Shown in pieces: positions 1-8,553 of a DNA stretch of 64,000 nt. Made by a program: the position numbers and the translations under genes. This stretch comes from Emticicia sp. 21SJ11W-3. GTDB taxonomy: Bacteria > Bacteroidota > Bacteroidia > Cytophagales > Spirosomataceae. Within the stretch, counting starts at the first letter, position 1, and each line of letters starts with the position of its first letter. The notes beneath the pieces are model-generated. The model was not told the origin of the DNA, made no database searches, and worked only from the letters and a program-made list of their open reading frames with translations. The DNA is taken from assembly GCF_024138715.1 (NCBI RefSeq), contig NZ_CP092074.1, positions 62,001 through 126,000 of the forward strand. Reading direction: 5' to 3'.

Positions 1-35
1 TTTACGGCAAAAAAACCATCTTTCTTGATTTGAAT

Positions 36-1235
36 ATGACCTACGATGTAATTGTTATTGGTGGAGGAATTGTCGGGCTGGCAACTGCTTTGAAAATCAA
101 ACAGGGCAATCCAACCCTGAAACTGTTGATTATTGAAAAAGAAACCAAAGTTGCCCTACATCAGACAGGCCACAATAGCGGCGTTATACATTCGGGTTTA
201 TATTACAAGCCTGGTAGTTTAAAAGCTACCAATTGTATACGGGGTTATGAGATGCTTCTTGACTTCTGTCGCAATGAAGACATAAAGCATGACTTATGCG
301 GCAAGATAGTAGTTGCTACCCGCCCTGAGCAGGTGCCTATTCTGGATGGTCTTTTTGAACGCGGCAAACAGAATGGACTGGATGGGTTTAAGATGCTAAA
401 CCCTGAGCAACTGAAAGAATACGAACCCCATGTAAAAGGCCTGAAAGGTTTTTTTGTGCCTCAGACCGGCATTATAGATTATACCGAAGTATGTGAGAAA
501 TACCTGCAAAAAACACGTGAGCTGGGTGGAGAAATAGTTTTTGGGCAAAAGGTAACCGGTATAAATTCTCAGGCGAACACATCGGTGGTTAATACTGACG
601 GGGGGTCTTACCAAACCAGGCTGGTGGTAAACTGTGCCGGGTTGTATTCTGATAAAGTAGGGCAAATGACCGACCAACGTGCCGAAAGATTAAGAATTAC
701 ACCCTTTAGAGGTGAATACCTTGAAATAAAACCAGAAAAACAATATCTGGTAAAAAACCTTATCTACCCGGTGCCAGACCCTAACTTCCCGTTTCTGGGT
801 GTGCATTTTACCCGTATGATTCACGGTGGGGTAGAGGCCGGCCCCAATGCCGTGCTGGCTTTTGCCCGTGAAGGCTACAAAAAAACCGATATTAATCTGG
901 CCGAGTTGTTCGAGACCCTCACCTGGCGTGGGTTCCGCAAAGTGGCCGCTAAATACTGGCGCACAGGCTTTGGCGAAATGTATCGTTCGTTTTCAAAAGC
1001 CGCTTTTACCAAAGCTTTGCAGGAACTGATACCCGAAATACAGGAAGATGACCTGATACCCGGCGGAGCAGGTGTAAGAGCTCAGGCCTGTGATTATGAC
1101 GGCGGCTTACTAGACGACTTCGCCATCTTTGAAAACGAGCGCGCCGTTAATGTGTGCAATGCACCATCACCTGCGGCCACTTCGTCTCTCTCAATTGGTC
1201 AGACAGTGAGCGAACTGGTTTTGAAGCGGTTCTGA
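36..1235 (+). CDS. lhgO: L-2-hydroxyglutarate oxidase (FAD-dependent)
   Basis: FAD-dependent oxidoreductase of the DAO superfamily. The LhgO family oxidises L-2-hydroxyglutarate to 2-oxoglutarate, passing electrons to the membrane quinone pool. The Rossmann dinucleotide motif GGGIVG is at residues 9-14, followed by the family block HNSGVIHSG at about 46-54; near the C-terminus PGGAGVRAQ fits the FAD-closing region. At 399 aa it has the normal LhgO length and looks intact. I start it at the ATG at 36, because the in-frame TTG at 30 adds only two residues and the FAD motif normally starts a few residues in. A strong terminator follows, so it ends its transcription unit; what lies upstream is outside the window. 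Family assignment is confident, the exact substrate is inferred. Confidence 0.9.
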   Translation: MTYDVIVIGGGIVGLATALKIKQGNPTLKLLIIEKETKVALHQTGHNSGVIHSGLYYKPGSLKATNCIRGYEMLLDFCRNEDIKHDLCGKIVVATRPEQVPILDGLFERGKQNGLDGFKMLNPEQLKEYEPHVKGLKGFFVPQTGIIDYTEVCEKYLQKTRELGGEIVFGQKVTGINSQANTSVVNTDGGSYQTRLVVNCAGLYSDKVGQMTDQRAERLRITPFRGEYLEIKPEKQYLVKNLIYPVPDPNFPFLGVHFTRMIHGGVEAGPNAVLAFAREGYKKTDINLAELFETLTWRGFRKVAAKYWRTGFGEMYRSFSKAAFTKALQELIPEIQEDDLIPGGAGVRAQACDYDGGLLDDFAIFENERAVNVCNAPSPAATSSLSIGQTVSELVLKRF

Positions 1236-1261
1236 TAAAAAACATTAATTTTTTAAGATTG

Positions 1262-1310
1262 AACAAGCCCGGTTATATATTGTTATAGCCGGGCTTGTTG
1301 TTTGTTTATT
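1262..1310 (+). terminator. Rho-independent terminator after lhgO
   Basis: Arms AACAAGCCCGG (1262-1272) and CCGGGCTTGTT (1289-1299) are perfectly complementary, and the stem extends inward with one G-U pair. A T-rich stretch follows. Confidence 0.85.
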
Positions 1311-1380
1311 TAAAAAATAAGTGGCTATTCCAACCATTTTTAATAATCAGGTATCTATGCTATTGAAAAGGGTACTGAGC

Positions 1381-1449
1381 CTCAGTCAAAACATTTGTTT
1401 AAGTCAGGGGAAAAACATGCTCGTTTGTTTATTCCCTTGACGGACTGAG
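1381..1449 (+). other. Nested inverted repeats upstream of the serpin locus
   Basis: The outer arms CTCAGTC (1381-1387) and GACTGAG (1443-1449) enclose inner arms GTCAGGGGAA (1403-1412) and TTCCCTTGAC (1432-1441), which pair over 10 bp with one wobble. There is no T-run, so it does not look like a terminator. It lies about 65 bp before the first gene of the exported-protein cluster and could be a 5' UTR structure or a regulator-binding site. The function is unknown. Confidence 0.4.
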
Positions 1450-1514
1450 TTGTTGGTTCTGGCCGTATTAAAAAACCGGCAACAGTTATATGGAAACAGA
1501 AGATTTTAAATCAG

Positions 1515-1967
1515 ATGAAAAAAGTACTTGTGTTGTTTGTAGCAGCTGCCATAGGATTGGGCGGTTGCAAGGATGAAAAAATAGAAGCCTCATATCCTTC
1601 TTTTGAGGCAATGAGAGGGTCTGATTTACTTGGCCAATGGAAATTTAAAGGGTATTCAGACGGGAAAACGCCAAAGTTTGATGTAACAATGGAGTTAAAG
1701 AATGAGAAAGAGAAAGTTACAATTTACGGGCGTAGTTCAGTGAATTTTTATTTTGCCGAACCGATGGTTGACGAAAACAAAAGAACCTTCAGGATACCGG
1801 CAATTGGCTCAACAAAAATTGCTGGCACTCCTGATGCCAACTCTTTCGAGCTTACCTACTATGAAAGCCTGCGTAATGTTGAAAAATACGACTTGAAAGA
1901 CAGAAACATATTGGTATTGTATGTGTCATCACCGGCAAATGAAGCCTTGTATTTTGAGAAAAAGTAA
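1515..1967 (+). CDS. Small hypothetical lipoprotein
   Basis: 150 aa. A short hydrophobic signal ends in a lipobox LGGC with Cys18, so the protein should be lipidated and exported. I do not recognise the mature domain: it is hydrophilic with many beta-type segments (for example VTMELKNEKEKVTIYG), in the size range of lipocalin-like or META-like lipoproteins, but no diagnostic motif is visible. It is 33 bp upstream of the serpin gene with no terminator between, so the two are probably co-transcribed. It could be a partner or unrelated cargo; the sequence does not say. Confidence 0.75.
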   Translation: MKKVLVLFVAAAIGLGGCKDEKIEASYPSFEAMRGSDLLGQWKFKGYSDGKTPKFDVTMELKNEKEKVTIYGRSSVNFYFAEPMVDENKRTFRIPAIGSTKIAGTPDANSFELTYYESLRNVEKYDLKDRNILVLYVSSPANEALYFEKK

Positions 1968-2000
1968 AAGAACAACCTAATTATTTAAATCAACCTACAT

Positions 2001-3221
2001 ATGAAAACACTTAAAATTGCATTGTTAGCAGTAATATGTTCTCTGGCTGCGGCAAGTTGTAGTGATAAAAACCAGGTATCGCCGGATACCGAGAAAGCTA
2101 ATAACCAACTGAAGGCCATACCCGGCACTTTTGCTGACCATACCAGCGAGTTTGCCTTTGATTTCTGGAAAAAACACGATGCCTCTGAGGCTCCTGATAA
2201 AAGCTATTTTGTTTCCCCGCTAAGTCTACACATTGCATTAGGAATGCTGCTCAACGGAGCTGATGAAAAAACAAAAGAGGAAATTCAGAAAGTGCTGAGG
2301 GTCTCATCAGATATGTCAGTTACCAATGGTATTTATAAAGACCTGATTGATAATCTTCCGCTGAGTGACCCTAAAGTAAAAAACACCATAGCCAATTCGG
2401 TTTGGTACAGAAACACCTTTAATGTTAATCAGTCTTACTTCAATAACCTCAAAACATATTTTAATGCAGGGGTTTTTGCCGAAAACTTTGATGATAGCCA
2501 GACAGTAGGTAAAATTAACAACTGGGCAAGTGACAACACCAACGGCAAGATTAAGAAAGTGATTGAAGAAATAAGCCCTGACCAGGTGCTGTTTCTGATG
2601 AACGCGCTGTACTTTAAAGGCGACTGGAAAACCCAATTTAAAGAAGCAAATACCCAGAACGACAACTTTACCGGTACCAAAGGAACAAAGAGCGTGAAGA
2701 TGATGAACATGACCGAAAATGTAAAGTATGCCAAACGCGATAGTTACCAGGCCATAGAGTTGCCTTATGGAGACGGCAATTATGTAATGACAGTAATTTT
2801 GCCGGATAAATCTACCGATGCCACACTGGCAAACTTTTCTGTCAATGAATGGAAGGCGCTAACCGGAGCCCTGAAAGAGCAAAAAGTAATTGTAGGCCTG
2901 CCCAGGTTTACACTTGAGTATGAAACAGACCTGAAAAAAGTGCTGATGGAAATGGGTATTAATGCCGCCTTTACCAATGGGGCCGACCTATCGAAAATTG
3001 CTGGTAAAGCCGGTGATTTAAAAGTGGGAATGGTAAAACAGAATACCTACGTTGGTGTTGACGAAAAGGGTACTGAGGCTGCAGCCGTAACCACCATTGG
3101 TGTGGTAGTTACTTCTTTGCCCGCTTATCCGCAGGTAGTTTGCAACCGCCCGTTTTTGTTTGTAATTAGCGAGAAACAATCAAACACCATTCTGTTTACA
3201 GGTAAAATCTCGAATCTGTAA
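2001..3221 (+). CDS. Serpin-family protease inhibitor, lipoprotein
   Basis: 406 aa, a full-length serpin (clade I4 in MEROPS terms). The signal ends in the lipobox AASC with Cys20, so it is predicted to sit on a membrane surface rather than float free. Serpin hallmarks include NALYFKGDWKTQF near residues 200-212, the distal-hinge and C-terminal block CNRPFLFVI, and FTGKISNL at the C-terminus. The reactive-centre loop has the inhibitory hinge GTEAAAVTT (P15 Gly357 onward; P14 Thr, P12-P10 Ala). Counting 15 residues from P15 puts the scissile bond near Thr371-Ser372. Such a small P1 suggests an elastase- or subtilisin-like target rather than a trypsin-like one; this is inference. It is likely co-transcribed with the lipoprotein gene upstream and ends at a strong terminator. 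Confidence 0.93.
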   Translation: MKTLKIALLAVICSLAAASCSDKNQVSPDTEKANNQLKAIPGTFADHTSEFAFDFWKKHDASEAPDKSYFVSPLSLHIALGMLLNGADEKTKEEIQKVLRVSSDMSVTNGIYKDLIDNLPLSDPKVKNTIANSVWYRNTFNVNQSYFNNLKTYFNAGVFAENFDDSQTVGKINNWASDNTNGKIKKVIEEISPDQVLFLMNALYFKGDWKTQFKEANTQNDNFTGTKGTKSVKMMNMTENVKYAKRDSYQAIELPYGDGNYVMTVILPDKSTDATLANFSVNEWKALTGALKEQKVIVGLPRFTLEYETDLKKVLMEMGINAAFTNGADLSKIAGKAGDLKVGMVKQNTYVGVDEKGTEAAAVTTIGVVVTSLPAYPQVVCNRPFLFVISEKQSNTILFTGKISNL

Positions 3222-3311
3222 GGTGCATGATCAAATTTTAAAACTATTGTTTTCCGGTACCGACAAGTGTAGCATATAATTTTTGGAGTAATCCGATTAA
3301 AATAAATCCGC

Positions 3312-3357
3312 AAAGCCATGTGATATAAAGATTCCCATCTTTCACATGGCTTTTTTT
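3312..3357 (+). terminator. Rho-independent terminator after serpin gene
   Basis: Arms AAGCCATGTGA (3313-3323) and TCACATGGCTT (3342-3352) are perfect complements. A second small stem AAAGAT/ATCTTT sits inside, and seven T residues follow. Confidence 0.9.
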
Positions 3358-3383
3358 ATTTAAACAGATTAAAAACTAAAACT

Positions 3384-4673
3384 ATGAAAAAATTCTACCT
3401 CAAGTGTTTATCAATTATATTCTGCTTAGGTATGGCGGCAGGTACGCAATCTTGTACGGACGACTGCGAAACTACCCGTACCTACAGAACTACCCGGGCC
3501 TTTACTATTTCTGTTGACCAAATACGCGCAGGTATAGCCTGGCAAGCCCCACAGGATTTAATCAATCCGGGAAAGATTTATGTGAAAGACAATTACATCT
3601 TTGTTAATGAAATAAAACAAGGGATACATATCATTGATAATACGAATCCGGCGAACCCGGTAAACATGGGTTTCCTGAAAATACCCGGGGTGATAGACAT
3701 GGCCGTGAAAGGTAACACGCTCTATACAGACAGCTACACAGACCTGGTTACCTTTGATATCGCCGACATTAAAAATATTAAAGAATCGGGCAGGGTAAAA
3801 GATGTTTTTACTAGCGGCATGGCAGATGGTGTAACCTGGTATTATAATGAGAATATCAAATTGCTGACCGATTATGAAATAAAAATTGTAACAGAAAAAT
3901 ATCGTTCAAACTGTGGTTTTTCGATTGTAAGCCCTAACCCTGTTTACTACGATCTGAGCAACTATAATGGTTCTAAAGGGCCTACCAGTTCAAACGGCTC
4001 GTCATCGTCCAGCAGTACGGGTCAGGGCGGCTCTATGGCAAGGTTTACTTTGTATGACGACTTCCTTTACACAGTTTCACAAAATGACCTTGTTCTTTTT
4101 AATATCCGGAACCAGAGCCAACCCGTTCAGGAAAACAAGATAAATCTTGGTTGGGGTATCGAAACTATTTTTCCTTATCAGGACAAACTGTTTATCGGGT
4201 CAAACACAGGGCTTTATATCTTTGATAATAAAGAGCCCGCAAAGCCTCAGCTGATGTCTATGTTTCAGCACGCCCGCGCCTGCGACCCGGTGGTGGTGCA
4301 TAACAACATTGCTTACGTAACGCTACGCGCTGGCTGGTGCGGTGTTGCACCCAACAGGCTAGATGTAATAGATGTGGCCAATCTTTCTGCACCCAGGTTA
4401 ATTAAAAGCTATGAAATGCAGAACCCCGCCGGCTTGGGTGTAGACTTCCCCAGTCTTTTTATCTGTGAGGGCAAATTTGGTCTTAAATCTTTTGATGCCA
4501 GTAGCGCGTCAGACATAAAATTGCAGCAGCATATTGATAAATTGGATGCCTTTGATGTGATTCCGCTAGGTGGAAAACACCTGTTGATGGTTGGTAAAGA
4601 TGGCTTGTATCAGTACGATGCCAGTAATCTGAAAGACATGAAACTATTGAGTGTAATTCCGGTAAAACAATAG
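3384..4673 (+). CDS. LVIVD-repeat beta-propeller lipoprotein
   Basis: 429 aa with a lipobox TQSC at Cys24, so an exported lipoprotein. The mature part shows repeating beta-propeller units of the LVIVD type, for example KIYVKDNYIFVNEIKQGIHI followed by DNTNPANPVN, with similar units ending in FDIADI and IDVANLSAP. A low-complexity linker rich in Ser and Gly (SSNGSSSSSSTGQGGS) interrupts the propeller at about residues 205-220 and is probably a surface loop. LVIVD proteins are common, functionally uncharacterised surface proteins in Bacteroidota. The gene starts 27 bp after the serpin terminator and is 26 bp from the next gene, with which it probably forms an operon. Confidence 0.85.
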   Translation: MKKFYLKCLSIIFCLGMAAGTQSCTDDCETTRTYRTTRAFTISVDQIRAGIAWQAPQDLINPGKIYVKDNYIFVNEIKQGIHIIDNTNPANPVNMGFLKIPGVIDMAVKGNTLYTDSYTDLVTFDIADIKNIKESGRVKDVFTSGMADGVTWYYNENIKLLTDYEIKIVTEKYRSNCGFSIVSPNPVYYDLSNYNGSKGPTSSNGSSSSSSTGQGGSMARFTLYDDFLYTVSQNDLVLFNIRNQSQPVQENKINLGWGIETIFPYQDKLFIGSNTGLYIFDNKEPAKPQLMSMFQHARACDPVVVHNNIAYVTLRAGWCGVAPNRLDVIDVANLSAPRLIKSYEMQNPAGLGVDFPSLFICEGKFGLKSFDASSASDIKLQQHIDKLDAFDVIPLGGKHLLMVGKDGLYQYDASNLKDMKLLSVIPVKQ

Positions 4674-4699
4674 ACATAAACCTTAAAACGGCACATCAG

Positions 4700-5371
4700 A
4701 TGAAAAACCTTAATATTTATATTATTTCAGTAAGCCTTTTGTTGATGAGCATTGCAGGTAGTAGTAATGAAACCCAGGCGCAGGAAACCAAAGAGAAGTT
4801 TTTCAGGAAACACAGATTTGTGAACATGACAGAGTTCGGCGTTATGTTTGGCCGCACAAAGTATCTGGCCTCTTATGGCGGGTGGTATCCTTACTCTGGG
4901 CCTTCAGTTGGGGTTCCGGCAATATATCAGGTAAGCAAGCAGGTAAATGTTTCAGGGCAGACATTCAATGGCGTTTATATAAACTCAAAAACTGCGGCAG
5001 GCCTTACGTTGGGGGTTGATGGGTACGGCGAAACCCTATTGATGCCATTAGCATTGGGCATAAGAAGAAACATACATCAGAAAAGAGAGGAAGGAAGCAG
5101 CCTTATGGGTGGTCTTGATGCAGGTTATTCAACAGCTTGGCTGAACGAAGACAACACAGGTTTTAAGACCTCAGGCGGCTTAATGATAAGCCCTACAGTT
5201 GGGTACCGGTTACCTATGAGAAACGGTTCTGCCTGGCTGATTAACTTTGGATACCGATTTCAAAAGGCTGAATACCGGCAGGAACGCCAGGTAGACGGGA
5301 TTTACTGGAATGAATTGAAGGAAGACCGAAAGTATAAGAGACTGGTTGTAAGATTGGGGATTGAGTTCTGA
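4700..5371 (+). CDS. Putative outer-membrane beta-barrel protein
   Basis: 223 aa. An N-terminal signal peptide (hydrophobic residues 5-20, then ETQAQE) is followed by alternating aromatic/glycine segments such as NFGYRFQKAEYRQ, and the protein ends in LVVRLGIEF. A terminal Phe on an amphipathic strand is the usual C-terminal signal for outer-membrane barrels. I do not recognise a named family. It follows the LVIVD lipoprotein by 26 bp and ends just before a bidirectional terminator, so the pair probably forms one transcript. Confidence 0.7.
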   Translation: MKNLNIYIISVSLLLMSIAGSSNETQAQETKEKFFRKHRFVNMTEFGVMFGRTKYLASYGGWYPYSGPSVGVPAIYQVSKQVNVSGQTFNGVYINSKTAAGLTLGVDGYGETLLMPLALGIRRNIHQKREEGSSLMGGLDAGYSTAWLNEDNTGFKTSGGLMISPTVGYRLPMRNGSAWLINFGYRFQKAEYRQERQVDGIYWNELKEDRKYKRLVVRLGIEF

Positions 5372-5377
5372 CTACCC

Positions 5378-5418
5378 AAAACAAAAGCCCTGAAACCGGT
5401 TTCAGAGCTTTTGTTTTG
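5378..5418. terminator. Bidirectional terminator between convergent genes
   Basis: An almost perfect palindrome of about 19-bp arms (AAAACAAAAGC with CTGAAACC, then GGTTTCAG with GCTTTTGTTTT) has A/T tracts on both sides, so it can stop transcription from both the outer-membrane protein gene and the converging DUF3467 gene. Confidence 0.85.
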
Positions 5419-5433
5419 AAGAGCAGGTATGTA

Positions 5434-5763
5434 TCATGCTTCTCCCATAGGGCCACCGAAATTCATCGGAAAAGGCAGGGGTTCGTTGGTTTCTCTGATA
5501 GAACCAAAGTTATCTTCATACTTAGAAATATTGTCTTGCAAGGCGGTTAACAAACGTTGGGCGTGTTCTGGTGTAAGAATAACCCTGGATTTTACTTTGG
5601 CCTTGGGTACACCGGGCATTAATCTGATAAAATCTATTACAAACTCGGTATTAGAATGAGCAATCATAGCCAGATTTGCATATACGCCCTCTGCCATTTC
5701 TTCCGATAATTCAATATTTATTTGTTGTTCAGGCTCTTCCTGAGCATCTTTCTTCTTTGCCAT
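5434..5763 (-). CDS. DUF3467 domain protein
   Basis: 109 aa, soluble, no signal. The block EGVYANLAMIAHSNTEFVIDF followed by RLMPGVPKAKVKSRVILTP is the conserved DUF3467 core; this small family is widespread in Bacteroidota and has no established function. The N-terminus is charged (MAKKKDAQEEPEQQ) and the C-terminus ends in FPMNFGGPMGEA, typical of the family. It converges on the exported-protein cluster and has its own intergenic region upstream. Confidence 0.9.
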   Translation of the reverse strand: MAKKKDAQEEPEQQINIELSEEMAEGVYANLAMIAHSNTEFVIDFIRLMPGVPKAKVKSRVILTPEHAQRLLTALQDNISKYEDNFGSIRETNEPLPFPMNFGGPMGEA

Positions 5764-5931
5764 ATTCTTGAAAAATGTTAATTTCTATGAAGGCACGCTG
5801 CCCTGTAAATATAACGAAAATATATTTTTTAATATTAATAAATGAAATTTAATCGGTAAATATTATTGAGCGGCATTTGCTTGTGCGCTACCTTTAAGTG
5901 GTTCTTTTTCAGCTGTTTATGCTTATGGAAA

Positions 5932-6750
5932 TTAGTTTTTCTTTACCGCTTCGCGGATTCTAACCAGTTTTTCCAATAAAGATTCAAGCTGGTTGAGCGG
6001 TAACATATTGGCACCGTCTGACTTAGCCATAGATGGCTCCAGGTGGGTTTCAATAAATATTCCGTCGGCTCCTACGGCTATGGCTGCTTTGGCTATGGTT
6101 TCAATCAGAGCCGGTTTACCACCCGTAACACCTGATGACTGATTAGGTTGTTGAAGCGAGTGCGTGCAATCCATTACTACGGGCACGTTAAAGGCCTTCA
6201 TTTCGACAATATTGCGGTAGTCGACCACAATATCAGAATACCCGAACGAATTCCCGCGGTCGGTCAGCATTACCTGTGCGTCAGGGTTTACGGCATTAAT
6301 TTTTTCAACGGCAAAGCCCATTCCTGAGCCGTGCATAAATTGTCCTTTCTTAACATTAACAGCTTTGCCGGTTTCAGCAGCGGCAACCAGCAGTTCGGTC
6401 TGGCGGCATAGAAAAGCAGGTATCTGCAAAACATCTACAAACCTGGCAGCTATGGCGGCCTCATGAGACTCGTGGATGTCTGTTATGGTTGGCAATTCAA
6501 GCGTGTCACCTACTTTTTTTAGAATACTCAAGGCAAGTTCATCACCAATACCTGTAAAAGAGTTCAATTTGGTTCGGTTGGCTTTCCGATACGACGCCTT
6601 AAATATATAAGGTATCTGCAGGCGGTCGGTAATTTTCTTTACTTTCTCGGCAATTTCAAGAGCCATATCATGGCCCTCTACCACACATGGCCCGGCAATT
6701 AAGAAAAAATTGCCCGAATTCTGGTTTTTTAATTGATTGACTTTCAGCAC
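5932..6750 (-). CDS. kdsA: 3-deoxy-8-phosphooctulonate synthase
   Basis: 272 aa, full length. It condenses phosphoenolpyruvate with arabinose 5-phosphate to form Kdo-8-phosphate for the lipopolysaccharide inner core. The DAHP/KDO8P synthase motifs are all present: AGPCVVEG at 19-26, PYIFKASYRKANR, PAFLCRQTELL, VNVKKGQFM, LTDRGNSFGY and the C-terminal FIETHLEP...AKSDGANMLPL. Cys22 in AGPCVVE is at the position of the metal-ligand Cys of Aquifex-type enzymes, where the metal-independent E. coli enzyme has Asn, so this should be the metal-dependent class. It is divergent from acpP, with about 230 bp of shared promoter region. Confidence 0.96.
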   Translation of the reverse strand: MLKVNQLKNQNSGNFFLIAGPCVVEGHDMALEIAEKVKKITDRLQIPYIFKASYRKANRTKLNSFTGIGDELALSILKKVGDTLELPTITDIHESHEAAIAARFVDVLQIPAFLCRQTELLVAAAETGKAVNVKKGQFMHGSGMGFAVEKINAVNPDAQVMLTDRGNSFGYSDIVVDYRNIVEMKAFNVPVVMDCTHSLQQPNQSSGVTGGKPALIETIAKAAIAVGADGIFIETHLEPSMAKSDGANMLPLNQLESLLEKLVRIREAVKKN

Positions 6751-6915
6751 TTTAAATGTTTTTTTTGCCCACTATAAAGTAGGTTTTTCTTAATTAATTG
6801 ATGGAATATTTCTATTCCGGAGTGTTTTTCCAAAATTTCTTTCGTATTTCAGGCTTTAATAGAAAAACAAATACAAATGTCGAAAGTTTTCTGACACTAA
6901 AAAACTTTCCCGTAT

Positions 6916-6947
6916 TTTGTTGTTTTCGTTGAAAAGCATTTTCTTTG
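6916..6947 (+). promoter_or_regulatory. Probable acpP promoter
   Basis: TTTG at 6916-6919, a 20-bp spacer, and TTTCTTTG at 6940-6947, one base off the Bacteroidota -7 consensus TAnnTTTG. Transcription would start near 6955. This rules out the in-frame TTG at 6945, which is part of the -7 element. Confidence 0.65.
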
Positions 6948-6977
6948 CAGTCGTTTTTCACCAAACTACAGTTCAAA

Positions 6978-7214
6978 ATGTCAGCAATTGCATCTAAAGT
7001 AAAGAGAATTATCGTAGAAAAACTCGGCGTTGAAGAGTCTGAAGTAACTCCTGAGGCATCATTTACCAATGATTTGGGAGCAGATTCACTAGACACTGTG
7101 GAATTGATAATGGAATTTGAAAAAGAATTTAACGTATCAATCCCAGACGACCAGGCAGAAAATATCCAGACAGTAGGTCAGGCTATAACATACTTGGAAG
7201 AAAATTCTAAATAA
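6978..7214 (+). CDS. acpP: Acyl carrier protein
   Basis: 78 aa, acidic, the normal ACP length. It carries growing acyl chains on 4'-phosphopantetheine attached to Ser37 in the motif [10 protein letters not shown]. The start is the ATG at 6978, because the longer reading frame begins inside the predicted -7 element. It heads the typical Bacteroidota order acpP-fabF-rnc. A perfect 14-bp inverted repeat separates it from fabF and may help make ACP more abundant than FabF; that is inference. Confidence 0.97.
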   Translation: MSAIASKVKRIIVEKLGVEESEVTPEASFTNDLGADSLDTVELIMEFEKEFNVSIPDDQAENIQTVGQAITYLEENSK

Positions 7215-7227
7215 TTTTCGAGTTGCG

Positions 7228-7266
7228 AGTTTCAAGTTTCATGATACAAGCCTGAAACTTGAAACT
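7228..7266 (+). repeat. Perfect 14-bp inverted repeat between acpP and fabF
   Basis: AGTTTCAAGTTTCA (7228-7241) is the exact reverse complement of TGAAACTTGAAACT (7253-7266), with an 11-nt loop. No T-run follows, so it is not a normal terminator. As an mRNA hairpin it could protect the acpP message 3' end or reduce read-through into fabF. Confidence 0.7.
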
Positions 7267-7296
7267 TTATAACTTTGAAACTTCAAACCTCATTTT

Positions 7297-8544
7297 ATGG
7301 CTTTCAAACGAGTAGTTGTAACAGGATTGGGGGCTATAACGCCTATCGGTAATACGGTAGAAGAGTTCTGGCACGGATTATCAACCGGTGTGAGCGGCGC
7401 AGCCTTTATCACTAAGTTCGACGCCAGTAAGTTCCGAACAAAATTTGCCTGCGAAGTTAAAAACTTTGACGTAACGCAATTTATACCAAGGCAGGATGCC
7501 CGTAAAATGGACTTATTTACCCAGTATGCCATGGTAGCAGCCGATGAAGCTGTGAAAGACTCTGGTATTGATTTGGAAACAATCAATAGAAATAAAGCCG
7601 GTGTTATATGGGGGTCGGGTATTGGCGGTCTGAAAACCTTTGAAGAAGAGGTGATTAACTTTGCCAGTGGCGACGGTACCCCGAAATTCAATCCGTTTTT
7701 CATTCCGAAAATGATTGCCGACAGTGCCTCGGGCCAGATTTCTATTAAATATGGCTTCCGTGGTCCTAACTACATTACTGTATCGGCATGCGCCTCTACC
7801 AATAATGCCATTATAGACGCATTTAATTACATACGCTTAGGTAGAGTTAATATTTGTATATCAGGTGGCTCAGAGGCTGCCATTACTCAAGCGGGTATTG
7901 GTGGTTTCAACGGCTTGCGTGCCATGTCTGAAAGAAACGATGACCCTGCAACGGGCTCAAGACCTTATGACAAAGACCGTGACGGTTTTGTGTTGGGCGA
8001 TGGCGGTGCAGCATTGATTCTGGAAGAGTATGAGCATGCAGTAGCACGTGGAGCCAAAATATATTGTGAGATAGTAGGTGGTGGTATGTCTTCAGACGCA
8101 TATCATATTACAGCCCCACACCCCGAAGGTTTAGGAGCGTTTCTTTCTATGCAGGATGCCCTGGAAGATGCCAACATGAAACCCGAAGAGGTTGATTACA
8201 TCAATACCCATGGTACGTCAACACCACTGGGTGACCCACAGGAAATTAAAGCTATTGAGCAGTTGTTTGGTGATCATACCTACCAGATGAGCATCAGTTC
8301 TACCAAATCAATGACAGGCCACTTACTTGGAGCAGCCGGAGCAGTTGAATCTGTTGCTGCGGTACTGGCTATCCAAAATCAGGTTGTTCCGCCAACCATA
8401 AATCTGTTCAATATTGATGAGGCAATTGACCCAAGAATAGATTTAACCCCAAATGTGGCGAAATCAAAAAAAATTGATGTAGTTTTGAGTAATTGTTTTG
8501 GTTTTGGCGGACATAATGCTACGCTAATATTTAAGAAAATCTAA
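7297..8544 (+). CDS. fabF: Beta-ketoacyl-ACP synthase II
   Basis: 415 aa. It elongates fatty acids by condensing malonyl-ACP with acyl-ACP in the cytoplasm. The thiolase-fold catalytic triad is visible: Cys165 in VSACAST, His in NTHGTSTPLGDP, and His in KSMTGHLLGAAGAVE. The glycine-rich end SNCFGFGGHNA is also present. It is 82 bp downstream of acpP and 9 bp upstream of rnc, so one operon is likely. Confidence 0.97.
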   Translation: MAFKRVVVTGLGAITPIGNTVEEFWHGLSTGVSGAAFITKFDASKFRTKFACEVKNFDVTQFIPRQDARKMDLFTQYAMVAADEAVKDSGIDLETINRNKAGVIWGSGIGGLKTFEEEVINFASGDGTPKFNPFFIPKMIADSASGQISIKYGFRGPNYITVSACASTNNAIIDAFNYIRLGRVNICISGGSEAAITQAGIGGFNGLRAMSERNDDPATGSRPYDKDRDGFVLGDGGAALILEEYEHAVARGAKIYCEIVGGGMSSDAYHITAPHPEGLGAFLSMQDALEDANMKPEEVDYINTHGTSTPLGDPQEIKAIEQLFGDHTYQMSISSTKSMTGHLLGAAGAVESVAAVLAIQNQVVPPTINLFNIDEAIDPRIDLTPNVAKSKKIDVVLSNCFGFGGHNATLIFKKI

Positions 8545-8553
8545 TTTCGAAAC

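Noticed and set aside
2001-3221. Serpin as non-inhibitory storage type
   Set aside because: The hinge GTEAAAVTT has the small residues required for loop insertion, so an inhibitory serpin is more likely.
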